Of a DNA stretch of 64,000 nt, positions 32,119 to 42,090 are shown in pieces (positions within the stretch are counted from its first letter, which is position 1; the number at the start of each line of letters is the position of its first letter). The position numbers and the translations under genes were made by a program. This DNA is from Sanderia malayensis (lineage: Eukaryota > Cnidaria > Scyphozoa > Semaeostomeae > Pelagiidae), in assembly GCA_013076295.1 (NCBI GenBank), contig RQOL01000139.1:62001-126000 (forward strand), given 5' to 3'. A model generated the notes under the pieces. That model saw nothing but the letters and a program-made list of their open reading frames with translations. It searched no databases and had not been told where the DNA came from.

Positions 32119-32637
32119 AAGGAAATAGGAGCCGGGGCTATTATACGAGAGGGTCAATTGGTTCGAAGTAAGAAAATCCCATCCTAAAAGACATTGTAAG
32201 GGCTGTAAGAGGTGGTTAGACACTAGGAAGTCGCCTGAGTAAGCGATACGATCATTGTCAGGGAAAGATAATGTGGTTTTCACGGTCCCGTGGACTGGAA
32301 GCGGCTGACCAGTGATGCCATAGCACTTTTGGGCAGTGGCTTGCAAGGTTTGTTTGGGCCTAATTTGTTCATAAATCTGATGAGTAATAAACGACTTCAT
32401 AGAACCGGTATCGATCAAAGCGTGTACTTCAATGCCGCCCAAAGAACAACAAATAAGGGGTTGGTTAGGGGGGGAAGAAACTGGCTGATAAATGGAAAAA
32501 ATACGGGGGTGACCGTCATCCCAACCCTTCAATGAGGCACCCCTTGAAAGTTTAAAGAATACATACCACCCCCACTTGAACTTTGTTGTCCTGATCGGGG
32601 AATCTGTTGATGTGGAGGCTCTCTGCGGCTGGAACAA
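32119..32637 (-). CDS. Gypsy protease, 5' part of split pro-pol
   Basis: Frame -1 relative to gag. After the shift it reads FKLSRGASLKGWDDGHPRI, then the retropepsin core with ALIDTGSMKSFI (DTG catalytic motif) and LLGWDFLT. It meets the Copia at GSYFLVG. Beyond the Copia the frame continues as GPHGETPLMPDFL at 27633. The region before about 32556 overlaps gag. Confidence 0.9.
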
Positions 32638-33521
32638 TGGGAGGCATCATGACCCCATCCAAGGCAAAACTGGCACTGCGTGTCCCACGGACAGTCCCTG
32701 GCAAAATGCCCAGTCATGTTGCAGTTGAAACATCGCTGCTGAAGGCTGCCATTATTCATCGAAGGTCTGGTAAATCGTCGACCACGACGACCACGTGACG
32801 GGTTGGAAAAGAAGGAAGCATCATGTGTGTCTGGCGGAAGTGCGGGATCAGATGGCTTTTGGGCAATATTCGGGGTGGCCAGAGAAGCACGTAGGGCTCT
32901 GTGGTCGGCGGCGAGGGCTGAAACAGCGGCAGTCAATTGCGTAATAGTATTGGCCAGCGGTTCGGTATGATCGGAAGGCGCGGAAGTCGAAGATTGGACG
33001 GCTTGCACGTGCGCTGAGTCAACATCGGCATGGTGGATAGCACGAAAACGCTGAACGAAGGACGTCATCTCGAACAGTGTTGGCGTTGGATTGTGTTCAA
33101 GAAGTCGTAATCGGATGTCAGAAGGCAACCCTTTCATAAATTGTCGGCCAGCAAGGGCCTCACGAGCCTCATTAGCCATCTCAGGATCGGCTTTCGTCAA
33201 CAGCTCCTGAAGTTCCCACAAAAACAGCGAAGGATCCTCATGGGGGCGAAGAAATCGGCGTTCAAATTCGGCGAAGTATTTTTCACGATCAACGGCAGGG
33301 CAAAGAGCATCACGTAAATTTGTAGTAAGAGCAGCATACGTATTCTTTTGAGCAGCGGCCAAAGAATAGTAGTACGTCGCAGCAGGGCCACGCAAATATG
33401 CTGGCAAGATGGCGAGTCTGCGAGCGTTGTCCCATCCGTTAGCAGCGGCACAGCACTCAAATTGACGGAGCCACGAAGCAAAATCTCCACTATCAAACTT
33501 TTCGGGAGAAATGGTCGCCAT
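32529..33521 (-). CDS. Gypsy gag
   Basis: Starts MATISPEKFDSGDFASWLRQ at 33521. The upstream extension of the frame runs into the LTR and is not used. About 330 residues. A capsid-like segment covers about 1-180 (YLRGPAATYYYSL, FERRFLRPHEDPSLFLWEL). Two knuckles lie near the end: CFNCNMTGHFARDC and CQFCLGWGHDASHC. Ends ...GGGMYSLNFQGVPH, with the frameshift site just before the stop. It forms the particle and binds RNA. Intact. Confidence 0.92.
   Translation of the reverse strand: MATISPEKFDSGDFASWLRQFECCAAANGWDNARRLAILPAYLRGPAATYYYSLAAAQKNTYAALTTNLRDALCPAVDREKYFAEFERRFLRPHEDPSLFLWELQELLTKADPEMANEAREALAGRQFMKGLPSDIRLRLLEHNPTPTLFEMTSFVQRFRAIHHADVDSAHVQAVQSSTSAPSDHTEPLANTITQLTAAVSALAADHRALRASLATPNIAQKPSDPALPPDTHDASFFSNPSRGRRGRRFTRPSMNNGSLQQRCFNCNMTGHFARDCPWDTQCQFCLGWGHDASHCSSRREPPHQQIPRSGQQSSSGGGMYSLNFQGVPH
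32550..32556 (-). promoter_or_regulatory. -1 ribosomal frameshift heptamer T TTA AAC
   Basis: On the minus strand the gag frame reads TCT TTA AAC TTT. The heptamer T_TTA_AAC is in the correct register (X XXY YYZ). Slipping back one base gives TTT AAA CTT, exactly the frame of the protease. The gag stop follows about 25 bases later. A classic slippery sequence; any downstream stimulatory structure was not assessed. Confidence 0.9.
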
Positions 33522-33575
33522 AGTTAAAGCAAATACAAAGTTCACAAAGTTCTGACCTGCACCTCTGTCACCAAA

Positions 33576-33805
33576 TGTAGCGTAGAAGGTTCGACAAGTC
33601 AGAGAAGACGACACGTGTATATGCCAAGTCCAATAATCAAAATCTGAATCATTTTGTTACAGTGAATCATTTAAAATAAAATCATAGAAGTATCACGCGC
33701 TCATGAGTCACAAGCGCGTGAGTTGATCACAAGGTAATTTCGTAATGTTACAAACATAAAATTACATCATTGCAAATATGTATAATGATTACATCAGCTG
33801 TAACA
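33576..33805 (-). repeat. 5' LTR of Gypsy
   Basis: 230 bp, flanked on the right by TACT. Just downstream on the minus strand is TTTGGTGACAGAGGTGC, the position of a primer-binding site; I could not match it to a particular tRNA. Confidence 0.92.
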
Positions 33806-34374
33806 TACTTGTATATGTAAACTGTGCCTGGTGTAATTTGCTTGTATGTAAAGTCTTTTCATGTCTTGGCGGGTAAAACTAAAAAATGTCATGCGAATAC
33901 GTGCGTGCGTTACAAAAGACTAACCCAGGTTTGCCCCAGGTTATAATAATAAAAAATAATAATAAAGCGAACCTTTAAACAGGATTTACATTTCAACCGA
34001 AAGATGCTGTTTGTGTCCACACTGGAATTTATAGCACCAACCTGGGCTCGACCCAGGTCGAACCCACCTCTGGAGATGGGTTAAACTAACCCGGGGCGAA
34101 CCCGGGTTAGTTGTGTCCAAACTGCAAAATTTAACCTAGGTTAGCGAAAACCTGGGGCGAACCGGGTTAGTTTGTGCAGTGTGAACAGGGCTTTTGTCTT
34201 TTATTTTGGCCTTGTTTTATTCCTTTTCTTTGTTTGATTGTTTTTGTTTTTGTTATTGTAATTGATTTGATTGAACACAACAATAGCCATTGCTTAGGGG
34301 GATGGGTGAGGTTAAATTAATAGAATTGTATTCGTTTTTTTTTAAAAGGGCTTTGAATTTGATAAAAGTTTTGA

Positions 34375-34540
34375 GTACCTGCTTTATTCACAAGACATTG
34401 ATTCACTCACATTGCCCCAATTCACTCCCATCGAATGGATTCACTCGCAAGACACCGGTTCACAAAACACCGATTCACTACTCAGACACAGATTCATTCA
34501 CATTGTTCGTTTCGACTTTTGTCCACTATCTGATGCCATA
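34375..34540 (-). repeat. Inverted block of subterminal short repeats
   Basis: Inverted partner of 21068-21290, with the same degenerate units ('cactcacattg', 'caccgattcac', 'cagacacagattcattcacattgtt'). The outer edge 'cactatctgat' matches 'atcagatagtg' on the other side. Confidence 0.6.
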
Positions 34541-34918
34541 ATTGAAACCTTGTTTTAGACAACCAATTTGTCAAGGGAATGTCTTTACATAATTATTATG
34601 GTTCACACATATAAATTTTTATATGATCATATTATTTAAAATTTTCATTCGTTTTTAGGCGATATGGATACCCAATACATTAGCGGGTTCAATGCGTTAA
34701 AGTCACTTCCGTACATTATTCGACGTTACAAAATTCAGAACGAGGCTGATTAAATAAGCCTTCCGGGTGCCACTTTTTGGCTGAAAAAAATTCGTCACGT
34801 TTGCCCCCGTATCTCGCTAAATATAGCTCCAATTTTCGAAAAACTTTAGATTTCGGGGTAACTCAATATGCTCCTTCAGATTATAAAAAGTTCAAAAATG
34901 GTTTCAGTTCCCCTTTAA

Positions 34919-35513
34919 TCAAGGCTTCTTAATTTAAGCCTTCTTTAACAATAATTTTTCTTTCCTGCAGTCGTGTGCGCTTGAATTAGTCCCTTTTGAG
35001 GCCATAAGTATGGAAATAATACACGTATGGAAATACTGACGGTGAGAATTAGTTTCTCAAATACTTGTTTTAAATTTTGGGGTTCATATAATTCTCCCTA
35101 ATCTAAGAGGTGTTCTTTATAAAATGGTGTCTAAAACTTAACTGCTGAGCTGTGCTTTATAAAAATGAACTAAGCAAACAAAGTCGGCTCGCGAACAAAA
35201 ATTGATCTCCTAAAATTCCGGACAATTTAAATGCGAATGTTTTGATTTGGGACAGAAAATTGTTGATCAAAAAATCTTGACTTCGGACAATATCGGGCAA
35301 AGTTTAATTTTGCAGATGTGCTGCAATAAAGGACACAATTCATTGGGACACTTAAAAAACTACCTGCACACGTCCTTTTTGTGGGCTTTATTCAACAAAC
35401 TTGGAAAAATCGTTGAGTTGATTCCCTTTGTTGTAATTTCGAAACAGACACTGTTGTCTTTAGACCAATCGAGTAAATTTCACTGCTTGATTTGTCTAGC
35501 AACATCCGTCGTA
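34919..35513. other. Intergenic, no gene seen
   Basis: Nothing recognised between the TTAA element and the first TA-flanked MITE. Confidence 0.4.
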
Positions 35514-35515
35514 TA

Positions 35516-35956
35516 CCGTATTTCCTCTAAATAACGCCGCCCTCTGTTAGATGCCGCCCTCTATTGAACGCCGCACTTTGAACACGTCATTTGTAATAAA
35601 CACCGCCCTCTATTGAACGCATCTTCAAAAGCGGCGTTTATTAGAAAACACACGTCAGCGAAAGCTATGAAGTTGTTCGTGTCATAGATGAGGACTCTGA
35701 TGGAGACAGAGACAGTGACATTGACATTGACATACTTTAGCCTGAACACATTATTTGTGAACTTTAAAACATTTTTGATATAATCTTTTATTGCATTTTT
35801 TTGGGAAAAGAAGACATTGTCTGTTTTTAGATTTTTATCTCACTTTTCACTTTGTAAAGAACGCCTCCCTCTAATAAACGCCGCCCTCTATCAAACGCTA
35901 CCTGCAAAAGTTGGATATTGAAAAGAACGCTGCGGCGTTCTTTGGAGGAAATACGG
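35516..35956 (+). mobile_element. TA-flanked MITE, family A (441 bp)
   Basis: Inverted ends CCGTATTTCCTCTAAATAAC / CCGTATTTCCTCCAAAGAAC with TA on both sides (35514-35515; 35957-35958). The interior has repeated 'cgccgccctcta' modules and an old coding remnant reading VIDEDSDGDRDSDIDIDI then a stop, which resembles the acidic C-terminus of pogo-like transposases. A TA duplication fits Tc1/mariner/pogo derivation; that is inference. A second copy, itself interrupted, is at 62752-63496. Confidence 0.82.
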
Positions 35957-35958
35957 TA

Positions 35959-37879
35959 CCTTCCCAGAGTTCCTATTTACTTTATTACCAGTGAAATTTC
36001 CAGATGATGAAATTTTTGGCGAGTAATGTAAGCCTATTTTGATTTTCGGCATTACCTGTCAATAACATGAATATGAAAATATAACTCAATTTGGTTTTTT
36101 CACTTTCAATCACATTTTATCTTTAACTGCATTCCTTCGTGGCATTGGAAACTTCATTAATTAACTTGGGAATTTCGTTATCATAATGGATGTTCGTACA
36201 ATCAAAAGAGCCACAACCAAAACAAAACAAAACTGCGACCAAAACAGAGGACTGCCACCACCAACCACGGTTTGCCACAACAAAGAGGTGACTGTCACAA
36301 GCAAATAAATTCACAAATGCCATAACACAGAGAGTGCTACAACCAAACGAATAAGCATACGCGACAAGCAACTGACTGCCACGACAAAAACAATTGACCC
36401 AATTTATCCAGTATTTGACTCCATACATTTTGACAAGGACTAAATTATCCACGCACAATATTTGACCCAAGGGGTTATCTCTCCTCTATTACACGCTTTT
36501 TTTATAATAAACCGCTTTATAAGAAACTCACTGGTGAAAGGCCAAAAAATTTAAGAAACTTCCACTGGTCAATGAAAAATCACTAAGAAACTTTTCACTT
36601 TTTTATTCTTGTTTTAAATACGGAAGATAATCACTGTGCATGGCAATATCAATATCAATGGAGTAGATATGATGCTTATTGATTAATGTTAAATATACAA
36701 CTATATTAAATCGATTTTCCAGCCTAGCCTTAATTTTGAATTGCTTTTCGAGGTTTTTGATTCTATGCGTGCGTTTTTTCAAATATCCAATGAAAAAAAT
36801 TGTAAGAAATTTTTATTGGTAAAATGTGTCCAAAAATGCCCTGAAATGGGGAAACTTTCACCGGTGAAGCTTTAGGCAGGTTTCTTATAAAAAGACGTAG
36901 TTGCAGATCTCCCCCTTCCTTTTAGTACAAGCCTTTTTTCCTTATCTTTATTGCATAATTTGTCATTTGTTAGTATTTACTGTAGTATGCTATAATTTGT
37001 TAACTGTTGTACTCATGGGCAGATCCAGAATTTAATCAGACCGGTGCTCAATTTTATAACCACAGCCATTTTAACTACCCCCAATTTTGCCACACCCAAG
37101 AAATTAAGCAAAACCAGAGGACTTCAAGCCATGCGAGTTGAGCAATAGCTTTGAAAGAAAGTCTGCAGCCCATCAAGTTAGTTCTCAATACGAACTGTTT
37201 AAAATATAAACAAGTAATCTTCCTTGGAGGTACATGCAGAAATATATAGCATTTCTCGCTGTCAAGATGAATATGATAATGAAGATAACAAAAACATGTC
37301 AGTATGTAAACAAACAGAGAAAAAAATAATGAATTAATCAATAATTCATTATAATAAATCAAGCACAATTTGCATAATTTACATTGTTCAACGTGACATT
37401 TAGCATTGACTACCTTATTGGTTTTAGGCCATCCGCTGAAACTTTATCGATAAAAGATAATTTAAGTTGCGCAAAACTGTCTATTTTGCTTCATTTACAC
37501 AGTTCTGTTCCTTTTCTGTATAGTTCTCGTACAGTTAGAGATTTCATTCTGTTGATGTCTAATGTTGCAAGATTATTTGTCAAAATAGACAGGGAATTTT
37601 TCTAAAAAACCTAAGGAGCTGCCTAACCTCAAATTTTAAAGTTGTTCTTCCGTAAATCGAATATGGAGTTTACGAATCTGAAATTGGCATTTTCATATAT
37701 GGTCTCAAAATCACGTGATCAATGACGTCATACCTATGTGAGAAAAAGTCAATAAAAAATCAAATATCCAGCTAAAATGTGTAAAAATGATCTAATTGGT
37801 TAAATAAATGCTGATGTGTGGTCAAAAAAAAAGTTTTCGTAAAAAAATTAAGGGGGGAATCGGAGGCAAAGGGGTATGA
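35959..37879. other. Intergenic, no gene seen
   Basis: Nothing recognisable. At 37700-37730 the words 'cacgtgatcaatgacgtcat' resemble the 3' flank of the palindrome genes at 7080 and 9320 ('cacgtgattgatgatgtcat'). Confidence 0.4.
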
Positions 37880-38052
37880 TCAAGGTAACCAGTCATCATC
37901 CAGGTCACATTCACCATCTTCGTCACTTGATGCAAAAAAGATGAAATCCATTTTACTCAATGAAATGTGTTCATTTGCGTAATCACTTTCATCCTCGTCA
38001 GGCAATGCTTCACTTGGATTATCTCTGGCTTTACCCGTATTAGAACGACGTC
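37880..38052 (-). pseudogene. Acidic C-terminal ORF fragment cut by a LINE insertion
   Basis: The minus strand reads SEALPDEDESDYANEHISLS ... FFASSDEDGECDLDDDWLP and stop, directly abutting the (TAA)n tract. The acidic tail ending in a Trp, and the downstream CACGTGAT/TGACGTCAT words, resemble the end of the GCDTTS-family frame at 7544. It may be the end of a related gene. Confidence 0.3.
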
Positions 38053-38121
<69 letters not shown>

Positions 38122-38129
38122 TAATAATA
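38053..38129. repeat. (TAA)n microsatellite at 5' edge of LINE
   Basis: About 77 bp of nearly pure TAA units, with a few changes at the right edge. Confidence 0.95.
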
Positions 38130-38147
38130 GATATATAATAAGATATA

Positions 38148-39107
38148 ACTTCATTTAAGAAGGCTGACCGATGGCAGCTGAATGCTAGTACACAAAAAGT
38201 AAATAAAATCATTGAACGCATTGAAACTAGAAACATCACCGAAACTAACAATCTGATGAGGGCGATTACCACGTTTGTTGCCGAAAAGCTAGGACTGAAA
38301 AAGGGACGAAGGGAAAATCAACAGAACGAGCCATGGTGGAAAAGAAGGATTGAACGAGATATCAATGAAACTCGAAAACATATCAGCATAATGGATCGAG
38401 AAAGAAAAGGTGAGCTGAGATCAAGAAGGAAGTACCTAGAAATTGAGAAAAAGTACCAGGTTGACAGAAAAGGACTTCTTGTGGTGATAGAGGAGCTGAA
38501 ACAGCGATTGACAGCTAAGGCAGCAAAAATAAGACGGTATGAACAGAGAATACAGCAGTATAAGCAAAACCGTTTATTCAGTACTGATCAAAAGAGATTT
38601 TACCAGGAGCTCGACGGAGGTATTACTTATGATAGGACAGTGCCAGATGCGGAGGAATGTTTAGGATTCTGGAGTAATATTTGGGATAATAGTGACCAAC
38701 ATCACAATAATGAAGCCGAATGGTTAAGAAACTTGAAAGAGGAAAAGCATAAAGCTGGTCGTAAGCAAGAGAATGTGGGCATAACAGCAGAGCAGGTGAC
38801 GAAGCAGTGTCGAAAAATGCCAAACTGGAAGGCACCCGGCCCTGACGGGGTCCAGGGGTTTTGGTTAAAGAAGATAACATCATGTCATGAAAGGATAGCA
38901 ATACAGTTAAACAGCCTGCTTAACAAAGAAGCTACACTGCCACTATGGATGACACTTGGTAAGATTATATTGTGCCAGAAAGACCCAGCTAAAGGAAATG
39001 AAGCTAGCAACTTCCGACCAATATCCTGCCTTCCACTTATGTGGAAGTTAATGACAAGCATTATGGCAGATAGTATGTATGCATACCTAGATGAAAATAG
39101 CTTGTAA
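38148..39107 (+). pseudogene. LINE ORF, N-terminal and early RT part
   Basis: Open from the microsatellite edge (KKADRWQLNASTQKVNK...). A basic coiled-coil region holds many R/K/E residues, followed by FWSNIWDNS, the pre-RT motif NWKAPGPDGVQGFWLKK and RT block FRPISCLPLMWKLMTSI. After LDENSL the frame stops. Compared with the family, roughly 25 codons and the frame are lost here (deletion near 39100). Confidence 0.78.
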
Positions 39108-39885
39108 GAGGAGGCACACAAATTTAGCCATGGCCTGGGTTGACTACCGTAAAGCGTTTGATATGGTTCCCCATTCGTGGATTGTTGAATGTATGGAAAT
39201 TTTTGGTATTGCAGAAAACGTCAAAGCATTTCTAACGGGCAGCATGAGTAATTGGAAGACCAAACTAGCATCATCTGGGGAATATTTAGGAACAGTCAAC
39301 GTTAAAAGAGGGATTTTTCAGGGGGATAGCCTCTCTCCTCTTCTGTTTGTTCTTTGCATGATCCCATTGTCCTTGATACTGAGGAAAGTTACAGCTGGGT
39401 ATGAATTTAAAGGAAAAAGAGCTAAAATCAATCATTTATTGTTCATGGATGATCTAAAGTTATTTGGCAAAACGCAAGATCAAATCGATTCATTGATAAA
39501 AACGGTACATTTGTTCAGTAGTGATATTGGTATGGTATTTGGCATAGATAAATGTGGTGTTGTGATAATGAAAAGAGGGAAGCTGGTAGAATGCAATGGA
39601 GTCGAATTGCCGAATGGAGTAGTTATCAAACAAGTGGAGAAAGATGGATATAAATATCTTGGGGTGCTTGAGCTAGATCAAATAATGGAGAGTGATATGA
39701 AAGAACGCTTTAGTAAAGAATATTTCAGAAGATTTAGACTAGTTTTGAAGTCAAGGCTCAATGACAAGAATAAGATCCTAGCTGCGAATACGTGGGCTGT
39801 TTCACTTCTTAGATATAGTGGAGGAATCATAAAATGGACTAAAGATGAACTGAAGCGAATGGATAGGAAACACGAAAACTCATGA
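39091..39885 (+). pseudogene. LINE ORF, RT catalytic part
   Basis: CKRRHTNLAMAWVDYRKAFDMV begins RT block 3 with the first catalytic Asp. KRGIFQGDSLSPLLF is block 4, and LLFMDDLKLFG the FMDD catalytic pair. The thumb region follows, ending MDRKHENS and stop. The next segment (MTIHGAVHPKSDVD) is shifted, consistent with loss of a single base at about 39873. Confidence 0.82.
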
Positions 39886-40793
39886 CTATTCACGGAGCTG
39901 TGCACCCTAAAAGCGATGTGGACAGGATCTATGTTCCACGTGGAAAAGGCGACAGAGGACTGCTCGGTTGTGAAGGGTGCATCCGAGCTGAAGAAAATAG
40001 CCTTGGATGGTATATTAACCATAGCCCTGAACAGCTACTTCAACTGACGAAAGATTCGAAAGTTATTGAGACAGAATCCTGCGTAGAGCCAGATGAATTT
40101 AAGAAGGCGGCTATAGATGAGTTAAGAAATGCGTGGAGAGAGAAGAAAATGTATGGACAATTTGTTAGAGAGATCTCTGATGATGTAGATGAGACTAAAT
40201 CTTGGAATTGGGTGAGGCAGTCAGATCTTAAATCTGGGGCAGTGTCATTGATTTTTTCCGCTCAAGAACAAGCATTAAGAACTAACTATTTGAAATTCCA
40301 CATTGATAAAACATCCGAATCACCGCTCTGTAGATTGTGTGGGACCAAAGGTGAAAGCATTTCTCACCTCGTTAGCGAATGTAGCAATTTTGCTCAGAAA
40401 CAATACAAGGCAAGGCATGACAGTGTCGCGCAAATTATCCATTGGGAACTATGTGGTAAATACGAATTCGGAAGAGAAAAGAAATGGTATGAACATGAGC
40501 CACAAAGTGTGTTAGAGAATGAAGAAGCCAAGATACTATGGGACGTTACCATTCAATGTGATCACTTAATTCAAAGCCGAAGACCTGATATTGTAGTTGT
40601 TGAGAAGAAAAAAAAGGAATGCAAGATCATCGACATAGCTGTTCCGAATGATGTGAGAGTAGGGAATAAAGAACAAGAAAAGGTAGAAAAATACCAAGAC
40701 CTCAGGCGAGAGATTGTAACCCTTTGGGGAATGAAGAAAACTGAAGTCATCCCGATTGTTGTTGGTGCACTGGGTATGATTTCAAAAAACTAG
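39882..40793 (+). pseudogene. LINE ORF, zinc knuckle and restriction-like endonuclease
   Basis: 303 codons. The CCHC knuckle CRLCGTKGESISHLVSEC is followed by YEHEPQSVLENEEAKILWD and then RPDIVVVEKKKKECKIIDIA. The last is the PD...D/E-x-x type signature (RPDIV ... IIDIAV) of the R2-like endonuclease that nicks the target and primes reverse transcription. Open to the natural stop. Confidence 0.82.
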
Positions 40794-41020
40794 ACATGTG
40801 GATAAAGAAAATCGGTATTAACATCAAGATAGAGACATTGCAGAAAAGTACGCTTCTTGGATCTGCAAGGATATTACGAAGAACTTTGGCAATGTAGACT
40901 TTGGCTTGGACTTCAAGGAAAGAGAACAACTAATGAGTAGAAGCCTTGGACCTGAGGTTACTGGTTGTAACCAGATCTAAAGGACAAAACTACCAGTGAA
41001 ACACTGAGTGTAACAGTACG

Positions 41021-41901
41021 AATAATAATAATAATAATAATAATCACTTTATCTAAAATTGGTTGCAAAATCTAGTTTACATCAAAGATACAAACTAATA
41101 AATACCAACTACTAATTAAACTAAAACTAATTACAAAGATTAAGAAATTGCTAATTACAAATTTTGCACTTGCTCCCCTCCCTTTTCCAATTCTTTATAT
41201 GTTTGCCAAAAATGGAGACTGTATTGCTACATTTTATTATATCAGGTGTAATAGTATATAAGGGCGTAGAAGCATAAAACAAGGGCTCAGAGCCACCAGG
41301 TTCAATTTCAGCCAAATGTTAGCTAATAACTATAGTCAATCTACAATTCACGCTCTCTCGTCGAACAGAAAATCGGCAATAGGAGATCCTAGTTGCATGT
41401 GCCAAATTTAAAGCAAACTATCGTGCACATGTTTAGATGCTTTAAAGCGGCTAATACATGCTTCTATTCCCTTACCCTTGTCAATAGCGTACCTGTAAAT
41501 CAAACAGGAATAACCCGTTGACGATCAAACGTCCAGCCATTACCTTCTATTGGGATGTCATCTACAATCTTTTGGTCATACTGTAGCCAGTAAAACAATT
41601 GGTATTGAACCCGCAATACTGCCTGGTGAAGGAAGTCAGGGTAATATAATAATAATAATAATAATACGAATATTTTAACAGGATAAAAGCTTCAACAAGA
41701 TTGCTGTTTTCAATGCCTGTATTGCCTAAAAGAGATAAAATGAAATACTAAAAGCTTAATTTAAATTTTTGTTAAATTAAAATTAAAATTAAATTAATGC
41801 CGTTAATGCCTAATTTAAATTAAATTTAAACAATAAATAATGTCCATGACGATTTTTCAAAAACGGTTTGTTAAAAACATATTTTCTATTCATCTTAAAA
41901 A
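41021..41901. other. LINE 3'-UTR-like sequence with (TAA)n tracts
   Basis: (AAT)n at 41021-41044 and (TAA)n at 41646-41667. The second lies where the 3' tail of the minus-strand LINE remnant (stop at 41902) should be. The first resembles the tail of another minus-strand LINE ('...aaagtgatt(att)n'). No coding sequence. Confidence 0.45.
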
Positions 41902-42078
41902 TTAGTCCAGTTTTTCCTTAAAATCCTTTCTATTTTCAGCACGTCTGACATCTATCGGTAGATCGTTATATAATTTTGCCCCCATGTAGCGAAAACCTTT
42001 TCGTGCATAATCAGTTTTGATGCTTGGCAAAGTGGCTAGGCAACTATTGTTTCTTGTGGACTTTGTGTGTGTATTCAT
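41902..42078 (-). pseudogene. C-terminal remnant of a CR1/L2-like LINE ORF2
   Basis: The minus strand reads MNTHTKSTRNNSCLATLPSI, KTDYARKGFRYMGAKLYNDL, PIDVRRAENRKDFKEKLD and stop. The 'GxRSFxYxGxxxWNxLPxxIR...FKxxLK' ending is characteristic of CR1/L2/jockey-group RT proteins. Only this end is present, as usual for 5'-truncated copies. Confidence 0.72.
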
Positions 42079-42090
42079 TGTGAAATGGCT

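Larger units (their letters stand above)
23996..33805 (-). mobile_element. Ty3/Gypsy retrotransposon, split by a Copia element
   Basis: 230-bp LTRs at both ends, starting TGTAGCG and ending TAACA, differing at about two positions, and flanked by the 4-bp duplication TACT (23992-23995; 33806-33809). About 5.3 kb without the Copia. It encodes gag, then pro-pol reached by a -1 frameshift. The pro-pol frame is continuous when the Copia (4485 bases with its duplication, a multiple of 3) is removed. Apart from that insertion no disabling change is seen, so it was probably intact when interrupted. Confidence 0.95.
23630..34192. mobile_element. Short TIR element (MITE-like) split by the Gypsy insertion
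   Basis: The left end AGCCCTGTCCACACTACACA matches the complement of the right end (AGCCCTGTTCACACTGCACA). Both flanks contain many 'aacccaggtt' and 'gaacccgggtt' words. Without the Gypsy it is about 750 bp with no coding capacity. I could not find a clear target duplication. Confidence 0.62.
6414..34914. mobile_element. TTAA-flanked element carrying nested insertions (28.5 kb)
   Basis: The termini AGGGGAACTGAAA (6414-6426) and its complement (34902-34914) are each flanked by TTAA (6410-6413; 34915-34918). A shared 'ttttttcagccaa' word also lies about 135 bp inside each end in inverted orientation. TTAA duplications are typical of Kolobok and piggyBac elements. Subtracting the insertions recognised inside (palindrome, BEL+Copia, TIR element+Gypsy+Copia) leaves about 5 kb of original element: 6414-6950, 9459-9716, 20213-23629 and 34193-34914. 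No intact transposase is seen in those remnants. The pairing rests on 17 matching bases at each end plus the weak subterminal similarity, so chance pairing is unlikely but not excluded. Confidence 0.62.
38130..41020 (+). mobile_element. 5'-truncated non-LTR retrotransposon with restriction-like endonuclease (R4/Dong-like)
   Basis: The coding region opens right at the (TAA)n tract and the 3' end abuts another (AAT)n tract (41021-41044). It encodes an RT, a CCHC knuckle and a C-terminal PD-(D/E)XK endonuclease, the R2/R4/NeSL type of architecture. Dong of the silkworm, an R4-clade element, is known to insert in TAA repeats, so the position suggests the same target preference. Two frame breaks make the copy defective. 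Confidence 0.8.

Noticed and set aside
33522..33614. Longer start for Gypsy gag
   Set aside because: The extension begins in the LTR; the ATG at 33521 lies just downstream of the primer-binding region and fits gag better.
23620..34200. TA, TTA or 8-bp duplication for the TIR element
   Set aside because: Flanks do not match convincingly at either length.
37957..38158. Open frames rich in Asn, Ile or Leu
   Set aside because: They are translations of the (TAA)n microsatellite in different frames.
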